DNA of 64,000 nt from Mycolicibacter virginiensis (GTDB lineage: Bacteria; Actinomycetota; Actinomycetes; Mycobacteriales; Mycobacteriaceae): contig NZ_CP092430.2 of NCBI RefSeq assembly GCF_022374935.2, forward strand, positions 1,302,001 to 1,366,000, in the 5' to 3' direction. The notes beneath the pieces were generated by a model. The model saw nothing but the letters and a program-made list of their open reading frames with translations, was not told where the DNA came from and ran no database searches. Below are positions 17,594-29,941 of the stretch, piece after piece (the first letter of the stretch is position 1; every line of letters starts with the position of its first letter). A program made the position numbers and the translations under genes.

Positions 17594-17983
17594 GTGCCAC
17601 TGCCTGACGAGGTCTATTCCCGACTGCTTGCGTTCCGCACGCGGTTGCGGCGCTTTGAGCGGTGGAGCGCCGACCAGGCGCAAGCGGCCGGACTCACCCC
17701 CGCGCAGCACCAGTTGCTGCTGGCGGTGCGCGGCCACAGCGACTCGCGGGGGCCCACGGTCGGCGACATCGCGGAATACCTGCTGTTGCGTCACCACAGT
17801 GCCGGAGAGCTCATCCAGCGCGCCGAAGCAGCCGGGCTGGTCACGCGGGTCCGCGACAGCGGCGACCAGCGGGTGATCCGGCTTCAGCTCACCGAAACGG
17901 CGGCGCAGTGCCTGCAATCGCTGACCGAACTGCACCTCAAGGAGCTCGAGAGGTTCTCCGCGGAGTCCCCGCTGGGGTTGTGA
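17594..17983 (+). CDS. MarR-family transcriptional regulator
   Basis: 129 residues from GTG 17594. The winged-helix is clear: LTPAQHQLLLAVRG, TVGDIAEYLLLRHHSAGELI, QRAEAAGLVTRVRDSGDQR and VIRLQLTETA. It is on the same strand 39 bp after the Rid gene and may be part of that cassette, or may have its own promoter. Ligand and targets are not evident. Confidence 0.88.
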   Translation: MPLPDEVYSRLLAFRTRLRRFERWSADQAQAAGLTPAQHQLLLAVRGHSDSRGPTVGDIAEYLLLRHHSAGELIQRAEAAGLVTRVRDSGDQRVIRLQLTETAAQCLQSLTELHLKELERFSAESPLGL

Positions 17984-18044
17984 CCTTCATTGCTCTAGGC
18001 TTCACGTTTTCGCGATTGACAGGGTGCGCTGGCAGAATCGCCCG

Positions 18045-19928
18045 GTGAACTTTCGTAACGTCGCCATCGTCGCGCACGTAGACCACGGCAAGACGACTCT
18101 GGTCGACGCCATGCTCCGCCAGTCGGGCGCCCTGCAGGAACGCGGTGAGGCGCAAGAGCGCGTCATGGACTCCGGGGATCTGGAGCGGGAAAAGGGCATC
18201 ACGATCCTGGCCAAGAACACGGCCGTGCATCGCCACCACCCCGATGGAACCGTCACCGTCATCAACGTGATCGACACGCCGGGCCACGCTGACTTCGGCG
18301 GCGAGGTGGAGCGCGGGCTGTCCATGGTCGACGGCGTGGTCCTGCTGGTCGACGCGTCCGAGGGGCCGCTGCCGCAGACCCGATTCGTGCTGCGCAAGGC
18401 GCTGGCCGCGCACCTGCCGGTGATCCTGGTCGTCAACAAGACCGACCGACCCGACGCCCGCATCGCCGAGGTGGTCGACGCCAGCCACGACCTGCTGCTC
18501 GACGTGGCCAGCGACCTCGACGACGAGGCACAGGCCGCCGCGGAACATGCCCTGGGATTGCCCACGCTGTACGCGTCGGGCCGGGCCGGGGTGGCCAGCA
18601 CCACCGCGCCCGCCGACGGTCAGATTCCGGATGGCGACAACCTCGACCCACTGTTCGACGTGCTGCTCGAGCACGTCCCGCCGCCGTCGGGCGACCCGGA
18701 GGCGCCGCTGCAGGCGTTGGTCACCAACCTCGATGCCTCGCCATTCCTGGGCCGGCTCGCCCTGATCCGGGTCTACAACGGCCGCATCCGCAAGGGCCAG
18801 CAGGTCGCCTGGATGCGTGAGGTCGACGGCGAACCGGTGACCACCACCGTGAAGATCACCGAGCTGCTGGTCACCGAGGGAGTCGAACGCAACCCGACCG
18901 AAGAGGCCGGAGCCGGGGACATCGTCGCCGTCGCCGGTATCAGCGACATCATGATCGGTGACACCCTGGCTGATCTGGCCTCTCCGGTCGCGCTACCGCG
19001 CATCACCGTCGACGAACCGGCGATCTCGGTGACGATCGGCACCAACTCCTCGCCGCTGGCGGGCAAGGTCTCCGGCCACAAGTTGACCGCGCGGATGGTC
19101 AAGTCGCGTCTGGACACCGAGCTGATCGGCAACGTGTCGGTCCGGGTGGTCGATATCGGTCGCCCCGACGCCTGGGAGGTGCAGGGCCGAGGCGAGCTGG
19201 CGCTGGCCATCCTCGTCGAGCAGATGCGCCGAGAGGGCTTCGAGCTGACCGTCGGCAAGCCGCAGGTGGTGACCAAGAAGATCGACGGCAAGGTGCACGA
19301 GCCGTTCGAGCACCTGACCGTCGACTGCCCCGAGGAGTACGTCGGCGCCATCACCCAGCTGGCCGCAGGCCGCAAAGGCCGGATGACCGAGATGGCTAAC
19401 CACACCACCGGATGGGTGCGGATGGAGTTCATCATCCCCAGCCGCGGCCTGATCGGTTGGCGCACCGACTTTCTCACTGAGACTCGCGGCACCGGTATCG
19501 CCAATGCGGTGTTCGAGGGCTACCAGCCGTGGGCCGGCGAGATCCGCGCCCGGCACACCGGGTCATTGGTGTCTGACCGGGCCGGGTCCATCACCCCGTT
19601 CGCGCTGATCCAGTTGGCCGACCGGGGGCAGTTCTTCGTCGAGCCGGGCCAGGACACCTACCAAGGCATGGTGGTGGGGATCAATCCTCGGGCCGAGGAC
19701 CTCGACATCAATGTCACCAAGGAGAAGAAGCTCACCAACATGCGGTCGTCGACGGCCGACGTGATGGAGACACTGGCCCGACCGATCGAGCTTGATCTGG
19801 AGCAGGCGATGGAATTCTGCGCGGCCGACGAGTGCGTCGAGGTCACCCCCGAAGTGGTCCGGGTCCGCAAGGTCGAACTGGACTCCACGCTGCGGGCGCG
19901 CAGCCGCTCCCGGGCCAAGAACCTCTAG
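18045..19928 (+). CDS. typA: Translational GTPase TypA/BipA
   Basis: 627 residues from GTG 18045 ([15 protein letters not shown]). G1 [10 protein letters not shown]2 region EREKGITI, G3 [14 protein letters not shown] and G4 NKTDRPDA are all intact, followed by the EF-Tu domain II, the EF-G-like domains and the C-terminal BipA domain ([14 protein letters not shown]). A ribosome-associated GTPase needed for 50S assembly and stress growth. Corresponds to Rv1165, which in M. tuberculosis follows narI directly; here the TetR-dioxygenase cassette lies between. Confidence 0.97.
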   Translation: MNFRNVAIVAHVDHGKTTLVDAMLRQSGALQERGEAQERVMDSGDLEREKGITILAKNTAVHRHHPDGTVTVINVIDTPGHADFGGEVERGLSMVDGVVLLVDASEGPLPQTRFVLRKALAAHLPVILVVNKTDRPDARIAEVVDASHDLLLDVASDLDDEAQAAAEHALGLPTLYASGRAGVASTTAPADGQIPDGDNLDPLFDVLLEHVPPPSGDPEAPLQALVTNLDASPFLGRLALIRVYNGRIRKGQQVAWMREVDGEPVTTTVKITELLVTEGVERNPTEEAGAGDIVAVAGISDIMIGDTLADLASPVALPRITVDEPAISVTIGTNSSPLAGKVSGHKLTARMVKSRLDTELIGNVSVRVVDIGRPDAWEVQGRGELALAILVEQMRREGFELTVGKPQVVTKKIDGKVHEPFEHLTVDCPEEYVGAITQLAAGRKGRMTEMANHTTGWVRMEFIIPSRGLIGWRTDFLTETRGTGIANAVFEGYQPWAGEIRARHTGSLVSDRAGSITPFALIQLADRGQFFVEPGQDTYQGMVVGINPRAEDLDINVTKEKKLTNMRSSTADVMETLARPIELDLEQAMEFCAADECVEVTPEVVRVRKVELDSTLRARSRSRAKNL

Positions 19929-19993
19929 GTTTGGGCGCGGTTTTGCGCGCTGCTCGACGGTCTTCGCGTCGAAATCGCCGCCCAGATACCCTG

Positions 19994-21907
19994 GTGGCCG
20001 TGCCGAGACCAGCCCGCCGCGCCCATGTCACGGCGGGGGCACTGGTTTCGGCAACGCTGCTGGTACTGACGCAGGCCATCTCGGGGTGCACGGTGAACCC
20101 GCCGCCGGCACCGCAGAGCACCGAGACGCCGAAGAGCACAGCGCCGCCGCCTCCGCGAATCAGCCAGATCATCATGGGCATCGATTCCATCGGGGCCGGC
20201 TTCAATCCCCACCTGCGTTCGGACCTGTCGGCAGTAACCGCGGCGATCAGCGCGCTGGTCCTGCCCAGCGCATTTCGGCCTGTCCCGGACTCCAGTACGC
20301 CTACCGGCTCGCGGTGGGAGATGGATCCGACGCTGTTGGTATCGGCCACCGTGACGTCCGAGGCGCCGTTCACGGTGACCTACCGGATTCGGCCCGAGGC
20401 GTCCTGGACCGACAACGCGCCGATCGCCGCCGACGACTTTTGGTACCTGTGGCAGCAGATGGTCACCCAGCCCGGTGTCGTCGATCCGGCGGGCTATGAC
20501 CTGATCACCGGTGTGCATTCCGTCGAAGGCGGCAAGCAGGTCGTGGTCACCTTCGCCAAGCCGTACCCGGCGTGGCGGGAACTGTTCAACAACATCGTTC
20601 CGGCGCACATCGTCAAGGACGTGCCGGGCGGTTTCCCAGCCGGCCTGGCTCGGGCCCTGCCGGTCACGGGTGGTCAGTTCCGGGTGGAGAACATCGACCC
20701 GCAGCGCGACGCGATCCTGCTTGCCCGCAACGACCGCTACTGGGGCCCGCCGGCCAAGCCGGACCTGGTCTTGTTCCGCCGCGCCGGGTCAGCGGCAGCG
20801 CTGGCCGACTCGATCCGCAACGGGGACACCCAGGTGGCTCAGGTGCACGGCGGCTCGGCGGCGTTCGCGCAGCTGTCGGTGATCCCCGGGGTACAGACCA
20901 CCCGGGTGGTCACGCCCCGAATCATGCAGCTCGCGCTGCGGGCAGCGGAACCCAAGTTGGCCGATGTGCGGGTTCGCCGGGCCATTCTCGGTCTGCTCGA
21001 TGTGGGCCTGCTGGCCACGGTGGGCGCCGGCAGCGACAACACCGTCACCTTGGACCAGGCCCAGATCCGTACTCCCAGTGACCCCGGTTATGTGCCCACC
21101 GCACCGCCGGCGATGTCCGAATCGGCTGCGCTGGCACTGTTGCAGGCGGCCGGCTACCGAGTCGAGAAGGATGCGCCGCCGTCCGCGCTGGTTCCCCCCG
21201 TCGGCTCCGCCACCGGTGTGCCGCACCCGCCGGAGATCACCCGCGGGCGGATCAGCAAGGGCGGGGAACAGCTGTCTCTGGTCATCGGGGTGGCGGCCAA
21301 CGATCCGACCTCGCAGGCCGTGGCCAATACCGCTGCCGACCAATTGCGCAACGTCGGTATTGCGGCCACAGTCCTCGCGCTGGACCCGGTGAAGCTCTAC
21401 CGGGAAGCGCTGGTCACCCACCAGGTCGATGCGATCGTCGGTTGGCAGCAGGCCGGCGGTGACCTGGCGACGCTGCTGGCCTCGCGCTACGGCTGCGGTG
21501 CCTTGGCTCCCACGACCGTGCCCACCTCGGTCAGCCCGGTGCCGGGGACGTCGGCGACTCCGGCCTCGCAGTCCCCAGCGCCCGCGCCGGCGCCGGCCAC
21601 GACCACCTCGAAGGTTCCGCCTCGCTCCGCCGCGCCCGGGGCGTTGATTCAGGCTCCATCGAACATCACCGGAGTCTGCGACCATGCCATCCAGGCCGAG
21701 ATCGATGCGGCTATCGATGGCAGCAAGTCCATCGGCGAAGTGATCGCCGCTGTCGAACCCCGGCTGTGGAACATGGCGACGGTGCTGCCGATCCTGCAGG
21801 ACACCACGATCGTGGCGGTCGGACCCAGCGTGACCAACGTCAGCCTGACCGGGGCGGTCCCGGTGGGCATCGTCGGCGAGGCCGGAAACTGGGTCAAGCT
21901 GCCCTAG
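19994..21907 (+). CDS. lpqW: LpqW, lipoprotein controlling PIM/LAM synthesis
   Basis: 637 residues from GTG 19994 (GTG 20000 is an alternative). Lipobox [10 protein letters not shown] near residue 30, then a Pro/Thr-rich linker and a periplasmic oligopeptide-binding-type fold (family 5 SBP): [51 protein letters not shown] second low-complexity insert (Ala/Pro/Thr) lies around residues 510-545. Family knowledge: LpqW is not a transporter but steers intermediates between polar PIMs and lipoarabinomannan, partly through PimE, which is also in this window. Matches Rv1166. Confidence 0.95.
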   Translation: MAVPRPARRAHVTAGALVSATLLVLTQAISGCTVNPPPAPQSTETPKSTAPPPPRISQIIMGIDSIGAGFNPHLRSDLSAVTAAISALVLPSAFRPVPDSSTPTGSRWEMDPTLLVSATVTSEAPFTVTYRIRPEASWTDNAPIAADDFWYLWQQMVTQPGVVDPAGYDLITGVHSVEGGKQVVVTFAKPYPAWRELFNNIVPAHIVKDVPGGFPAGLARALPVTGGQFRVENIDPQRDAILLARNDRYWGPPAKPDLVLFRRAGSAAALADSIRNGDTQVAQVHGGSAAFAQLSVIPGVQTTRVVTPRIMQLALRAAEPKLADVRVRRAILGLLDVGLLATVGAGSDNTVTLDQAQIRTPSDPGYVPTAPPAMSESAALALLQAAGYRVEKDAPPSALVPPVGSATGVPHPPEITRGRISKGGEQLSLVIGVAANDPTSQAVANTAADQLRNVGIAATVLALDPVKLYREALVTHQVDAIVGWQQAGGDLATLLASRYGCGALAPTTVPTSVSPVPGTSATPASQSPAPAPAPATTTSKVPPRSAAPGALIQAPSNITGVCDHAIQAEIDAAIDGSKSIGEVIAAVEPRLWNMATVLPILQDTTIVAVGPSVTNVSLTGAVPVGIVGEAGNWVKLP

Positions 21908-21996
21908 CGATATGCCCAGGCGTTAGGCTTGCTCTGGCTGGTGATCCACGGGGGAGCAACAGGTGGAAGTCAGCCGGAATCGGCATTAACGACGTC

Positions 21997-22024
21997 TTGC
22001 GCACAGGCAATTCTTGGGTAAGAT
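21997..22024 (+). promoter_or_regulatory. Candidate SigA-type promoter for the orphan exported protein
   Basis: TTGCGC at 21997-22002 and TAAGAT at 22019-22024 are separated by 16 bp, about 40 bp before the ATG at 22066. The region is more AT-rich than its surroundings. Consensus match only. Confidence 0.35.
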
Positions 22025-22065
22025 TAAGCAAACCTGCGCTGGACTCGTCGGAGGGGGATTTGTCA

Positions 22066-22950
22066 ATGGAACACCTCGCTCACCGCTGCGCCACAGTCGC
22101 GGCCACAGCACTTGGTGTCGGAAGTCTGGTCGCAGTGCTGACGTCGATGACCCCGGCGCTGCCCGAGGTGCAGATTCGCGACGTCGACCTGGCCGCGGCC
22201 AACGTCGACGTGAGCCCGGGCCTGGACGTCATCGAAAATCACGTTCGCCCGGACATCGTCGGCGGCGGCGCCGACGCCCAGGAGATCAACCTGGGCTCTC
22301 TGCTCTTCGGGAGCGGCGACGGTGCCTACGGATTCGGCTCGACGTTCCACGGCGGCGAGCTGGACGAGAGCGTGTTGAACGAGTTGACCGGAGGCAGCTT
22401 CGACCCGCAGAACCTGCCGATCGGGTTGCCTTCTTTCACGCCTGACCTGGGTGGGGTGGAGATCCCGGGTGTCGGGGCGTTCAGCGGCGGAACCGCGCAG
22501 GTTGCCAACATTGCTGCGGCCGACGTGGCAACCGGCTTCAGCCTCCTCCTGCAGGCGATCCCGGACGCGCAGCAGGCGATGAACTCCGCCATCATCGCGA
22601 TGGAGGCGGAGTTCAACAGTGCGCTTGTCGCCGCCCAGCAGGCCGCCGCCGATCGGCTGTTCGGCGACAACCCCGAATTCAACGACGTCGTGAACTGGAT
22701 CTTCAGCATCAACAACACGGTGCTGGCGCAGAACGAAGCCGCGTTCAACGAGCTGTTTGGGATCAGCTTCGATACCCACGGCAGCCTGCTCGGCCACTTC
22801 GACCCGGCGATCCTCGACACCGACTGGACCACCCTGCTCGGGTTCGGTCCAGACGAGTTCAACGACATCGTCAACGCGATTCAGGGTGACAACCTTGCGC
22901 TGCTGTTGGGCAGCATCGACTGGGATGGGTTGTTCGGCGGCCTGTTCTGA
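22066..22950 (+). CDS. Exported protein of unknown family, at the PPE17 position
   Basis: 294 residues from ATG 22066, with GGAGGGGG 10 bases upstream. Signal-like start (TVAATALGVGSLVAVLTSMTPALPEVQ), then an acidic, Gly-rich N-terminal half with GSLLFGSGDGAYGFGSTFHGG. The C-terminal half is helical with PDAQQAMNSAIIAMEAEFNS, ALVAAQQAAADRLFG and a repeated asparagine/phenylalanine pattern (NPEFNDVVNWIF, NEAAFNELFGI, PDEFNDIVNAI). No PE, PPE or WxG motif and no Cys. I do not recognise a characterised family; similar exported proteins seem to be mycobacterium-specific. M. tuberculosis has Rv1167c and PPE17/PE11 here. Confidence 0.7.
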   Translation: MEHLAHRCATVAATALGVGSLVAVLTSMTPALPEVQIRDVDLAAANVDVSPGLDVIENHVRPDIVGGGADAQEINLGSLLFGSGDGAYGFGSTFHGGELDESVLNELTGGSFDPQNLPIGLPSFTPDLGGVEIPGVGAFSGGTAQVANIAAADVATGFSLLLQAIPDAQQAMNSAIIAMEAEFNSALVAAQQAAADRLFGDNPEFNDVVNWIFSINNTVLAQNEAAFNELFGISFDTHGSLLGHFDPAILDTDWTTLLGFGPDEFNDIVNAIQGDNLALLLGSIDWDGLFGGLF

Positions 22951-23000
22951 TCGTTGTGCGGGTCGCCGACCCATTCGGCGTGCGGCGGTAGGGTTTTGGC

Positions 23001-23918
23001 GTGTCGGATCCGATTCCACGGTTGCTGTTCGTGCATGCGCACCCCGATGACGAAACCCTGACTACCGGGGCGACGATCGCCCATTACGCCGCCCGCGGCG
23101 CCGACGTGCGGGTGGTCACCTGCACGCTGGGGGAGGAGGGCGAGGTCATCGGGGACCGTTGGGCGCGTCTGGCGGTGGACGGGGCCGACCAGTTGGGTGG
23201 CTATCGGATCGGTGAGCTGACCGCGGCGCTGCAGGCGTTGGGAGTCGGCCCGCCGCAGTTTCTCGGCGGCGCAGGCCGCTGGCGTGACTCGGGGATGACC
23301 GGCACGCCGGCGCGGGCGCAGCAGCGGTTCATCGACTCCGACGACGCCGAGACCGTCGGGGCGCTGGCAGCCATCGTCCGTAAGCTACGACCGCACGTGG
23401 TCGTCAGCTACGACCCGAACGGCGGGTACGGCCATCCCGACCACATACACGCCCATCACGTCACTACCGCGGCGCTGGCCGCGGCGGCTGAGGACGGCTC
23501 CGAACCGGGCTGGGCCACGCCGAAGTTCTACTGGACGGTGACCGCCGGCAGCGCCCGACGAACCGCCCTGGAAGGGCTTCGAGACACCGATCGGCTGCCG
23601 CATTGGACGGTGGCCGATGCCCCGGACGCGCAGGGGGTCGGGGACTTCTCCGACGACCGGATCGATGCGGTGATCGAGGCCGCGGAGGCACGCGCGGCCA
23701 AGGTGGCAGCCATGAACGCTCACGCCACCCAGATCACCGTCGGGCCCAGCGGCCGGGCGTTCGCGTTGTCGAACAACGTGGTCCAGCCGGTTTTGGACGC
23801 CGAGCATTACGTCCTGGTTGCCGGTGATCCCGGTCCGCGAGACGACCGGGGATGGGAAACCGATCTCCTGGCCGGACTTCAGCTCGATGACGACGGTCAC
23901 AAGGTAGGCTCCTGCTGA
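23001..23918 (+). CDS. mshB: MshB, GlcNAc-Ins deacetylase of mycothiol synthesis
   Basis: 305 residues from GTG 23001. A zinc LmbE/PIG-L-type deacetylase that converts GlcNAc-inositol to GlcN-inositol, the second dedicated step to mycothiol. Zinc and catalytic residues: AHPDDE near residue 13 and [12 protein letters not shown] with the third ligand. Other blocks: [28 protein letters not shown] and the C-terminal AMNAHATQI. Position matches Rv1170. Confidence 0.97.
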   Translation: MSDPIPRLLFVHAHPDDETLTTGATIAHYAARGADVRVVTCTLGEEGEVIGDRWARLAVDGADQLGGYRIGELTAALQALGVGPPQFLGGAGRWRDSGMTGTPARAQQRFIDSDDAETVGALAAIVRKLRPHVVVSYDPNGGYGHPDHIHAHHVTTAALAAAAEDGSEPGWATPKFYWTVTAGSARRTALEGLRDTDRLPHWTVADAPDAQGVGDFSDDRIDAVIEAAEARAAKVAAMNAHATQITVGPSGRAFALSNNVVQPVLDAEHYVLVAGDPGPRDDRGWETDLLAGLQLDDDGHKVGSC

Positions 23919-23956
23919 GCAGTTTTTGTAGAGGCACGGACTTAGGTGGTTTAGGC

Positions 23957-24064
23957 ATGGATCCCGATCTGGACCCGAACTTGGAGCACTGGCAGTGGTG
24001 GCTCGACAGCTATCAGTGGATGGTTGGTTCGTTGGTCAGTCAGCTGGAGAGCATCCCCACTTGA
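23957..24064 (+). CDS. Putative 35-residue Trp-rich protein
   Basis: A short frame ATG 23957 to TGA 24064 encoding MDPDLDPNLEHWQWWLDSY and a tail with WMVGSLVSQLES. It sits just after mshB, and its stop overlaps a TTG start for the next gene (TTGA at 24061), an arrangement seen for translationally coupled genes. Four Trp in 35 residues. There is no strong ribosome binding site, only a GGTGG about 9 bases upstream. It may be a real small protein or a leader that controls initiation of the next gene. Confidence 0.4.
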   Translation: MDPDLDPNLEHWQWWLDSYQWMVGSLVSQLESIPT

Positions 24065-24498
24065 GTCCCGTCGCGTCGCTCACCGAGCCCGCGATGCCCA
24101 CTGATCCGCCCGCATTCAACTTCGTCGTGCTGGCGTTGCTCGCCCTCGACGGCGCGCTCTGTGCCGTAGCCACCGCACTGCTGTTGCCCGCGCACATCGG
24201 TGCCGTCCCCTTTCCGCTCAGTGCCCTGATCGGGGGCCTGGTCAATGCCGGCCTGGTGTGGGTGGCGCAGCGCTGCACCGCGTCGCTGCGGTTGGCGGTG
24301 CTGCCGCTGTGGACCTGGTTGTTGACTATCGCGCTGATGACCCTCGGTGGTCCGGGCGACGACCTGATCTTCGCCGACCGCGGCGTGATGGCCTATGGCG
24401 TGTTGCTGATGATCGTGCTGGGCAGCGCGCCGCCCGGGTGGGTGCTGTGGCGGCGTCGCCAGGCGCTGACCGCGCTCGCGACGGCCAGGCAGGCCTGA
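24061..24498 (+). CDS. Small four-helix membrane protein (Rv1171 type)
   Basis: 145 residues if started at TTG 24061; ATG 24094 (MPTDPPAF) is the alternative. Four hydrophobic segments: [58 protein letters not shown] and [18 protein letters not shown], ending in a basic tail. It matches Rv1171, a conserved membrane protein between mshB and fbiC with no known function. Confidence 0.8.
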   Translation: MSPVASLTEPAMPTDPPAFNFVVLALLALDGALCAVATALLLPAHIGAVPFPLSALIGGLVNAGLVWVAQRCTASLRLAVLPLWTWLLTIALMTLGGPGDDLIFADRGVMAYGVLLMIVLGSAPPGWVLWRRRQALTALATARQA

Positions 24499-24575
24499 CG
24501 GGCCGCCGGGCGGGAGTGCGCCCTGGGCTACCTGGAAGGCCCGGTTGGCGCGGCGGCTACTGTGGCGCTTATGGC

Positions 24576-27122
24576 ATGCGCGAGATTCCGGATGCGGGTG
24601 ACGCGCGGATGACGAACTCGTCGGCACTGCGCCGCGTACTGCGGCGCGCCCGCGACGGCGTGCTCCTCAATGTCGAGGAAACCGCGATCGCCATGACCGC
24701 GCGTGGCAGTGACCTGGCCGACCTGTGTGCGAGCGCCGCCCGGGTCCGAGACGCCGGTTTGGTGTCGGGAGGCCGACGCGGACCGGGCGGACGGCTGCCG
24801 GTCAGTTACTCGCGCAAAGTGTTCATCCCGGTCACCCACCTGTGCCGCGACACCTGCCATTACTGCACCTTCGTCACCGTTCCCGGCGTTCTGCGGGCCC
24901 AGGGCAAGCAGATGTACCTGGGCCCCGACGAGATCCTCGACATCGCCCGCCGGGGTGCCGAGTTGGGTTGCAAGGAGGCGCTGTTCACGCTGGGCGACCG
25001 ACCCGAGGATCGCTGGCCCGAGGCGCGGCAGTGGCTCGACGAGCGCGGCTATGACAGCACGCTGGCCTACGTACGGGCGATGGCCATCCTGGTGCTGGAG
25101 GAGACCGGCCTGCTGCCGCACCTGAACCCAGGGGTGATGAGCTGGTCGGAGATGTCGCGGCTCAAGCCGGTGGCGCCGTCGATGGGCATGATGCTCGAGA
25201 CCACGTCTCGGCGGCTGTTCGAGACCAAAGGACTGGCGCACTACGGCAGCCCGGACAAGGACCCGGTGGTGCGCCTGCGCACGCTGGCCGACGCGGGCCG
25301 ACTCTCGATCCCGTTCACCACCGGCCTATTGGTCGGCATCGGTGAGACGCTCGCCGAGCGTGCCGACACCCTGCACGCGATCCGCAAGGTGCACAAAGAG
25401 TTCGGGCACATCCAGGAAGTCATCGTGCAGAATTTCCGGGCCAAGGAGCACACCGCGATGGCGGCGGTGCCCGATACAGGTTTCGAGGACTTCCTGGCTA
25501 CGGTGGCGGCGACCCGGCTGGTGCTGGGCCCCAAGATGCGGGTGCAGGCACCGCCCAACCTGGTGTCGGCCGAGGAATGCCTGGCGCTGATCGGCGCCGG
25601 GGTCGACGACTGGGGCGGGGTGTCGCCGCTGACCCCCGACCACGTCAATCCCGAGCGGCCCTGGCCGGCACTGGACGACCTGGCCGCGATCACCGAACAA
25701 GCCGGCTACGACCTGGTGCAGCGGCTTACCGCTCAGCCCGACTACGTGCTGGCCGGTGCGGCGTGGATCGATCCGCGGGTGCGCCCGCACGTGGCGGCGC
25801 TGGCCGATCCGGACACCGGCTTGGCCCGCGACATCAATCCGGTCGGGCTGGCCTGGCAGGAGCCCGACGAGGTGCAGTCCGCCGGCCGGGTGGATCTGCA
25901 CACCGCGATCGACGTCGACGGCCGGGCCACCGAGACGCGCAGTGATCTGGGCAGCGCTTTCGGGGACTGGGAGTCGATCCGCGAGCAGATTCATCAACTG
26001 GCGGCTCGTGCGCCCGAACGTGTCGACACCGATGTGCTGGCCGCGCTGCGTTCAGCTGAGCGCGACCCGGCCGGCTGCACCGACGCCGAGTATCTGGCAT
26101 TGGCCACCGCGGACGGACCGGCTATGGATGCCGTTGCCGCACTGGCCGACTCGCTGCGTCGCGATGCCGTCGGCGACGACGTGACCTACGTGGTCAACCG
26201 CAACATCAACTTCACCAACATCTGCTACGTCGGCTGCCGGTTCTGTGCGTTCGCCCAGCGCAAGGGGGACGCCGACGCGTTTTCGCTGTCGAATGCCGAG
26301 GTCGGTGAGCGGGCCTACGAGGCGCATCTGGCCGGCGCCACCGAGGTCTGCATGCAGGGCGGCATCGACCCGGAGCTGCCGGTCACCGGTTACGCCGATC
26401 TGGTCCGCGCGGTGAAGGCGCGGGTGCCGTCGATGCACGTGCACGCGTTCTCTCCGATGGAGATCACCAATGGGGTGTCCAAGAGCGGCTTGAGCATTCG
26501 GGAGTGGCTGATCAGTTTGCGTGAGGCGGGGCTGGGCAGCATTCCGGGCACCGCCGCCGAAATCCTCGACGACGAGATCCGCTGGGTGCTCACCAAAGGC
26601 AAGCTGCCGACCTCGATGTGGGTGGAGGTGGTCAGCACCGCGCACGAGGTGGGGCTGCGGTCCAGCTCGACGATGATGTACGGCCACATCGATTCCCCGC
26701 GGCACTGGATCGGGCATATGCGGGTGTTGCGCGGCATCCAGGACCGCACCGGCGGTTTCACCGAGTTTGTGCCGTTGCCGTTCGTGCATCAGAGCTCGCC
26801 GCTGTACCTGGCCGGCGGGGCGCGGCCTGGCCCGAGTCATCGCGACAACCGTGCGGTACACGCGTTGGCGCGGATCATGTTGCACGGCCGTATCCCCAAC
26901 ATCCAGACCAGCTGGGTCAAGTTGGGTGTGGAGCGCACCCAGGTGATGCTCAACGGTGGAGCTAATGACTTGGGCGGCACGCTGATGGAGGAGACCATCT
27001 CGCGGATGGCCGGCTCCGAGCACGGATCGGCCAAGACGATCGCGGAGCTGACGTCGATCGCCGCAGGCATCGGCCGTCCGGCCCGCCAGCGCAGCACCGA
27101 CTACGCGCCGCTAGCGATCTGA
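24576..27122 (+). CDS. fbiC: FbiC, bifunctional FO synthase (CofG-CofH fusion) for coenzyme F420
   Basis: 848 residues from ATG 24576 (ATG 24609 is also possible). Two radical-SAM domains fused: the CofG half with [10 protein letters not shown] (CxxxCxxC, near residue 90) and the CofH half with [10 protein letters not shown] (near residue 550). Together they join 5-amino-6-ribitylaminouracil and tyrosine to make the deazaflavin FO. Other marks: [16 protein letters not shown] in the first half, [17 protein letters not shown] and [19 protein letters not shown] in the second. Length agrees with mycobacterial FbiC (about 856). A long palindrome closes the gene (27130-27182). Confidence 0.97.
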   Translation: MREIPDAGDARMTNSSALRRVLRRARDGVLLNVEETAIAMTARGSDLADLCASAARVRDAGLVSGGRRGPGGRLPVSYSRKVFIPVTHLCRDTCHYCTFVTVPGVLRAQGKQMYLGPDEILDIARRGAELGCKEALFTLGDRPEDRWPEARQWLDERGYDSTLAYVRAMAILVLEETGLLPHLNPGVMSWSEMSRLKPVAPSMGMMLETTSRRLFETKGLAHYGSPDKDPVVRLRTLADAGRLSIPFTTGLLVGIGETLAERADTLHAIRKVHKEFGHIQEVIVQNFRAKEHTAMAAVPDTGFEDFLATVAATRLVLGPKMRVQAPPNLVSAEECLALIGAGVDDWGGVSPLTPDHVNPERPWPALDDLAAITEQAGYDLVQRLTAQPDYVLAGAAWIDPRVRPHVAALADPDTGLARDINPVGLAWQEPDEVQSAGRVDLHTAIDVDGRATETRSDLGSAFGDWESIREQIHQLAARAPERVDTDVLAALRSAERDPAGCTDAEYLALATADGPAMDAVAALADSLRRDAVGDDVTYVVNRNINFTNICYVGCRFCAFAQRKGDADAFSLSNAEVGERAYEAHLAGATEVCMQGGIDPELPVTGYADLVRAVKARVPSMHVHAFSPMEITNGVSKSGLSIREWLISLREAGLGSIPGTAAEILDDEIRWVLTKGKLPTSMWVEVVSTAHEVGLRSSSTMMYGHIDSPRHWIGHMRVLRGIQDRTGGFTEFVPLPFVHQSSPLYLAGGARPGPSHRDNRAVHALARIMLHGRIPNIQTSWVKLGVERTQVMLNGGANDLGGTLMEETISRMAGSEHGSAKTIAELTSIAAGIGRPARQRSTDYAPLAI

Positions 27123-27129
27123 CCCTATT

Positions 27130-27182
27130 GCGATTTCGGCGCGGTTTCTCCCGCTGAGCGGGAGAAACCGCGCCGAAATCGC
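27130..27182. terminator. 53-bp near-perfect palindrome between convergent fbiC and fadH
   Basis: Two perfect 26-base arms (27130-27155 and 27157-27182) flank one unpaired base; the arms contain GATTTCGGCGCGG on one side and its complement on the other. It fills the gap between two convergent stops, so it is placed to end transcription from both directions. There is no U-tract, as is common in mycobacteria. Confidence 0.7.
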
Positions 27183-27183
27183 C

Positions 27184-29797
<2,614 letters not shown>

Positions 29798-29814
29798 AGG
29801 CAGCCGTGCACCAC

Positions 29815-29849
29815 CTATGCAACTTGTTGCACAGCAACTGAGTGCATAG
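29815..29849. promoter_or_regulatory. Nested dyad upstream of padR
   Basis: The outer arms CTATGCAACT (29815-29824) and AGTGCATAG (29841-29849) enclose an inner dyad GTTGC-ACA-GCAAC (29826-29838). It begins 18 bp upstream of the padR start and lies in the divergent region shared with the aminotransferase gene. PadR proteins typically bind dyads of this size in their own promoters. Confidence 0.5.
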
Positions 29850-29941
29850 CCGCCCTGGCCCCGATGGGCCGTGGTGGTCGCCACGCCGCAGCGGCCTCTA
29901 CTATCAGGACCGATGAATCCGCCCTGCGTCGCCGCAGCCTC

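Noticed and set aside
19929..19993. Partial inverted repeat between typA and lpqW
   Set aside because: Arms GGGCG and CGCCC are short and mismatched; not enough to call a terminator.
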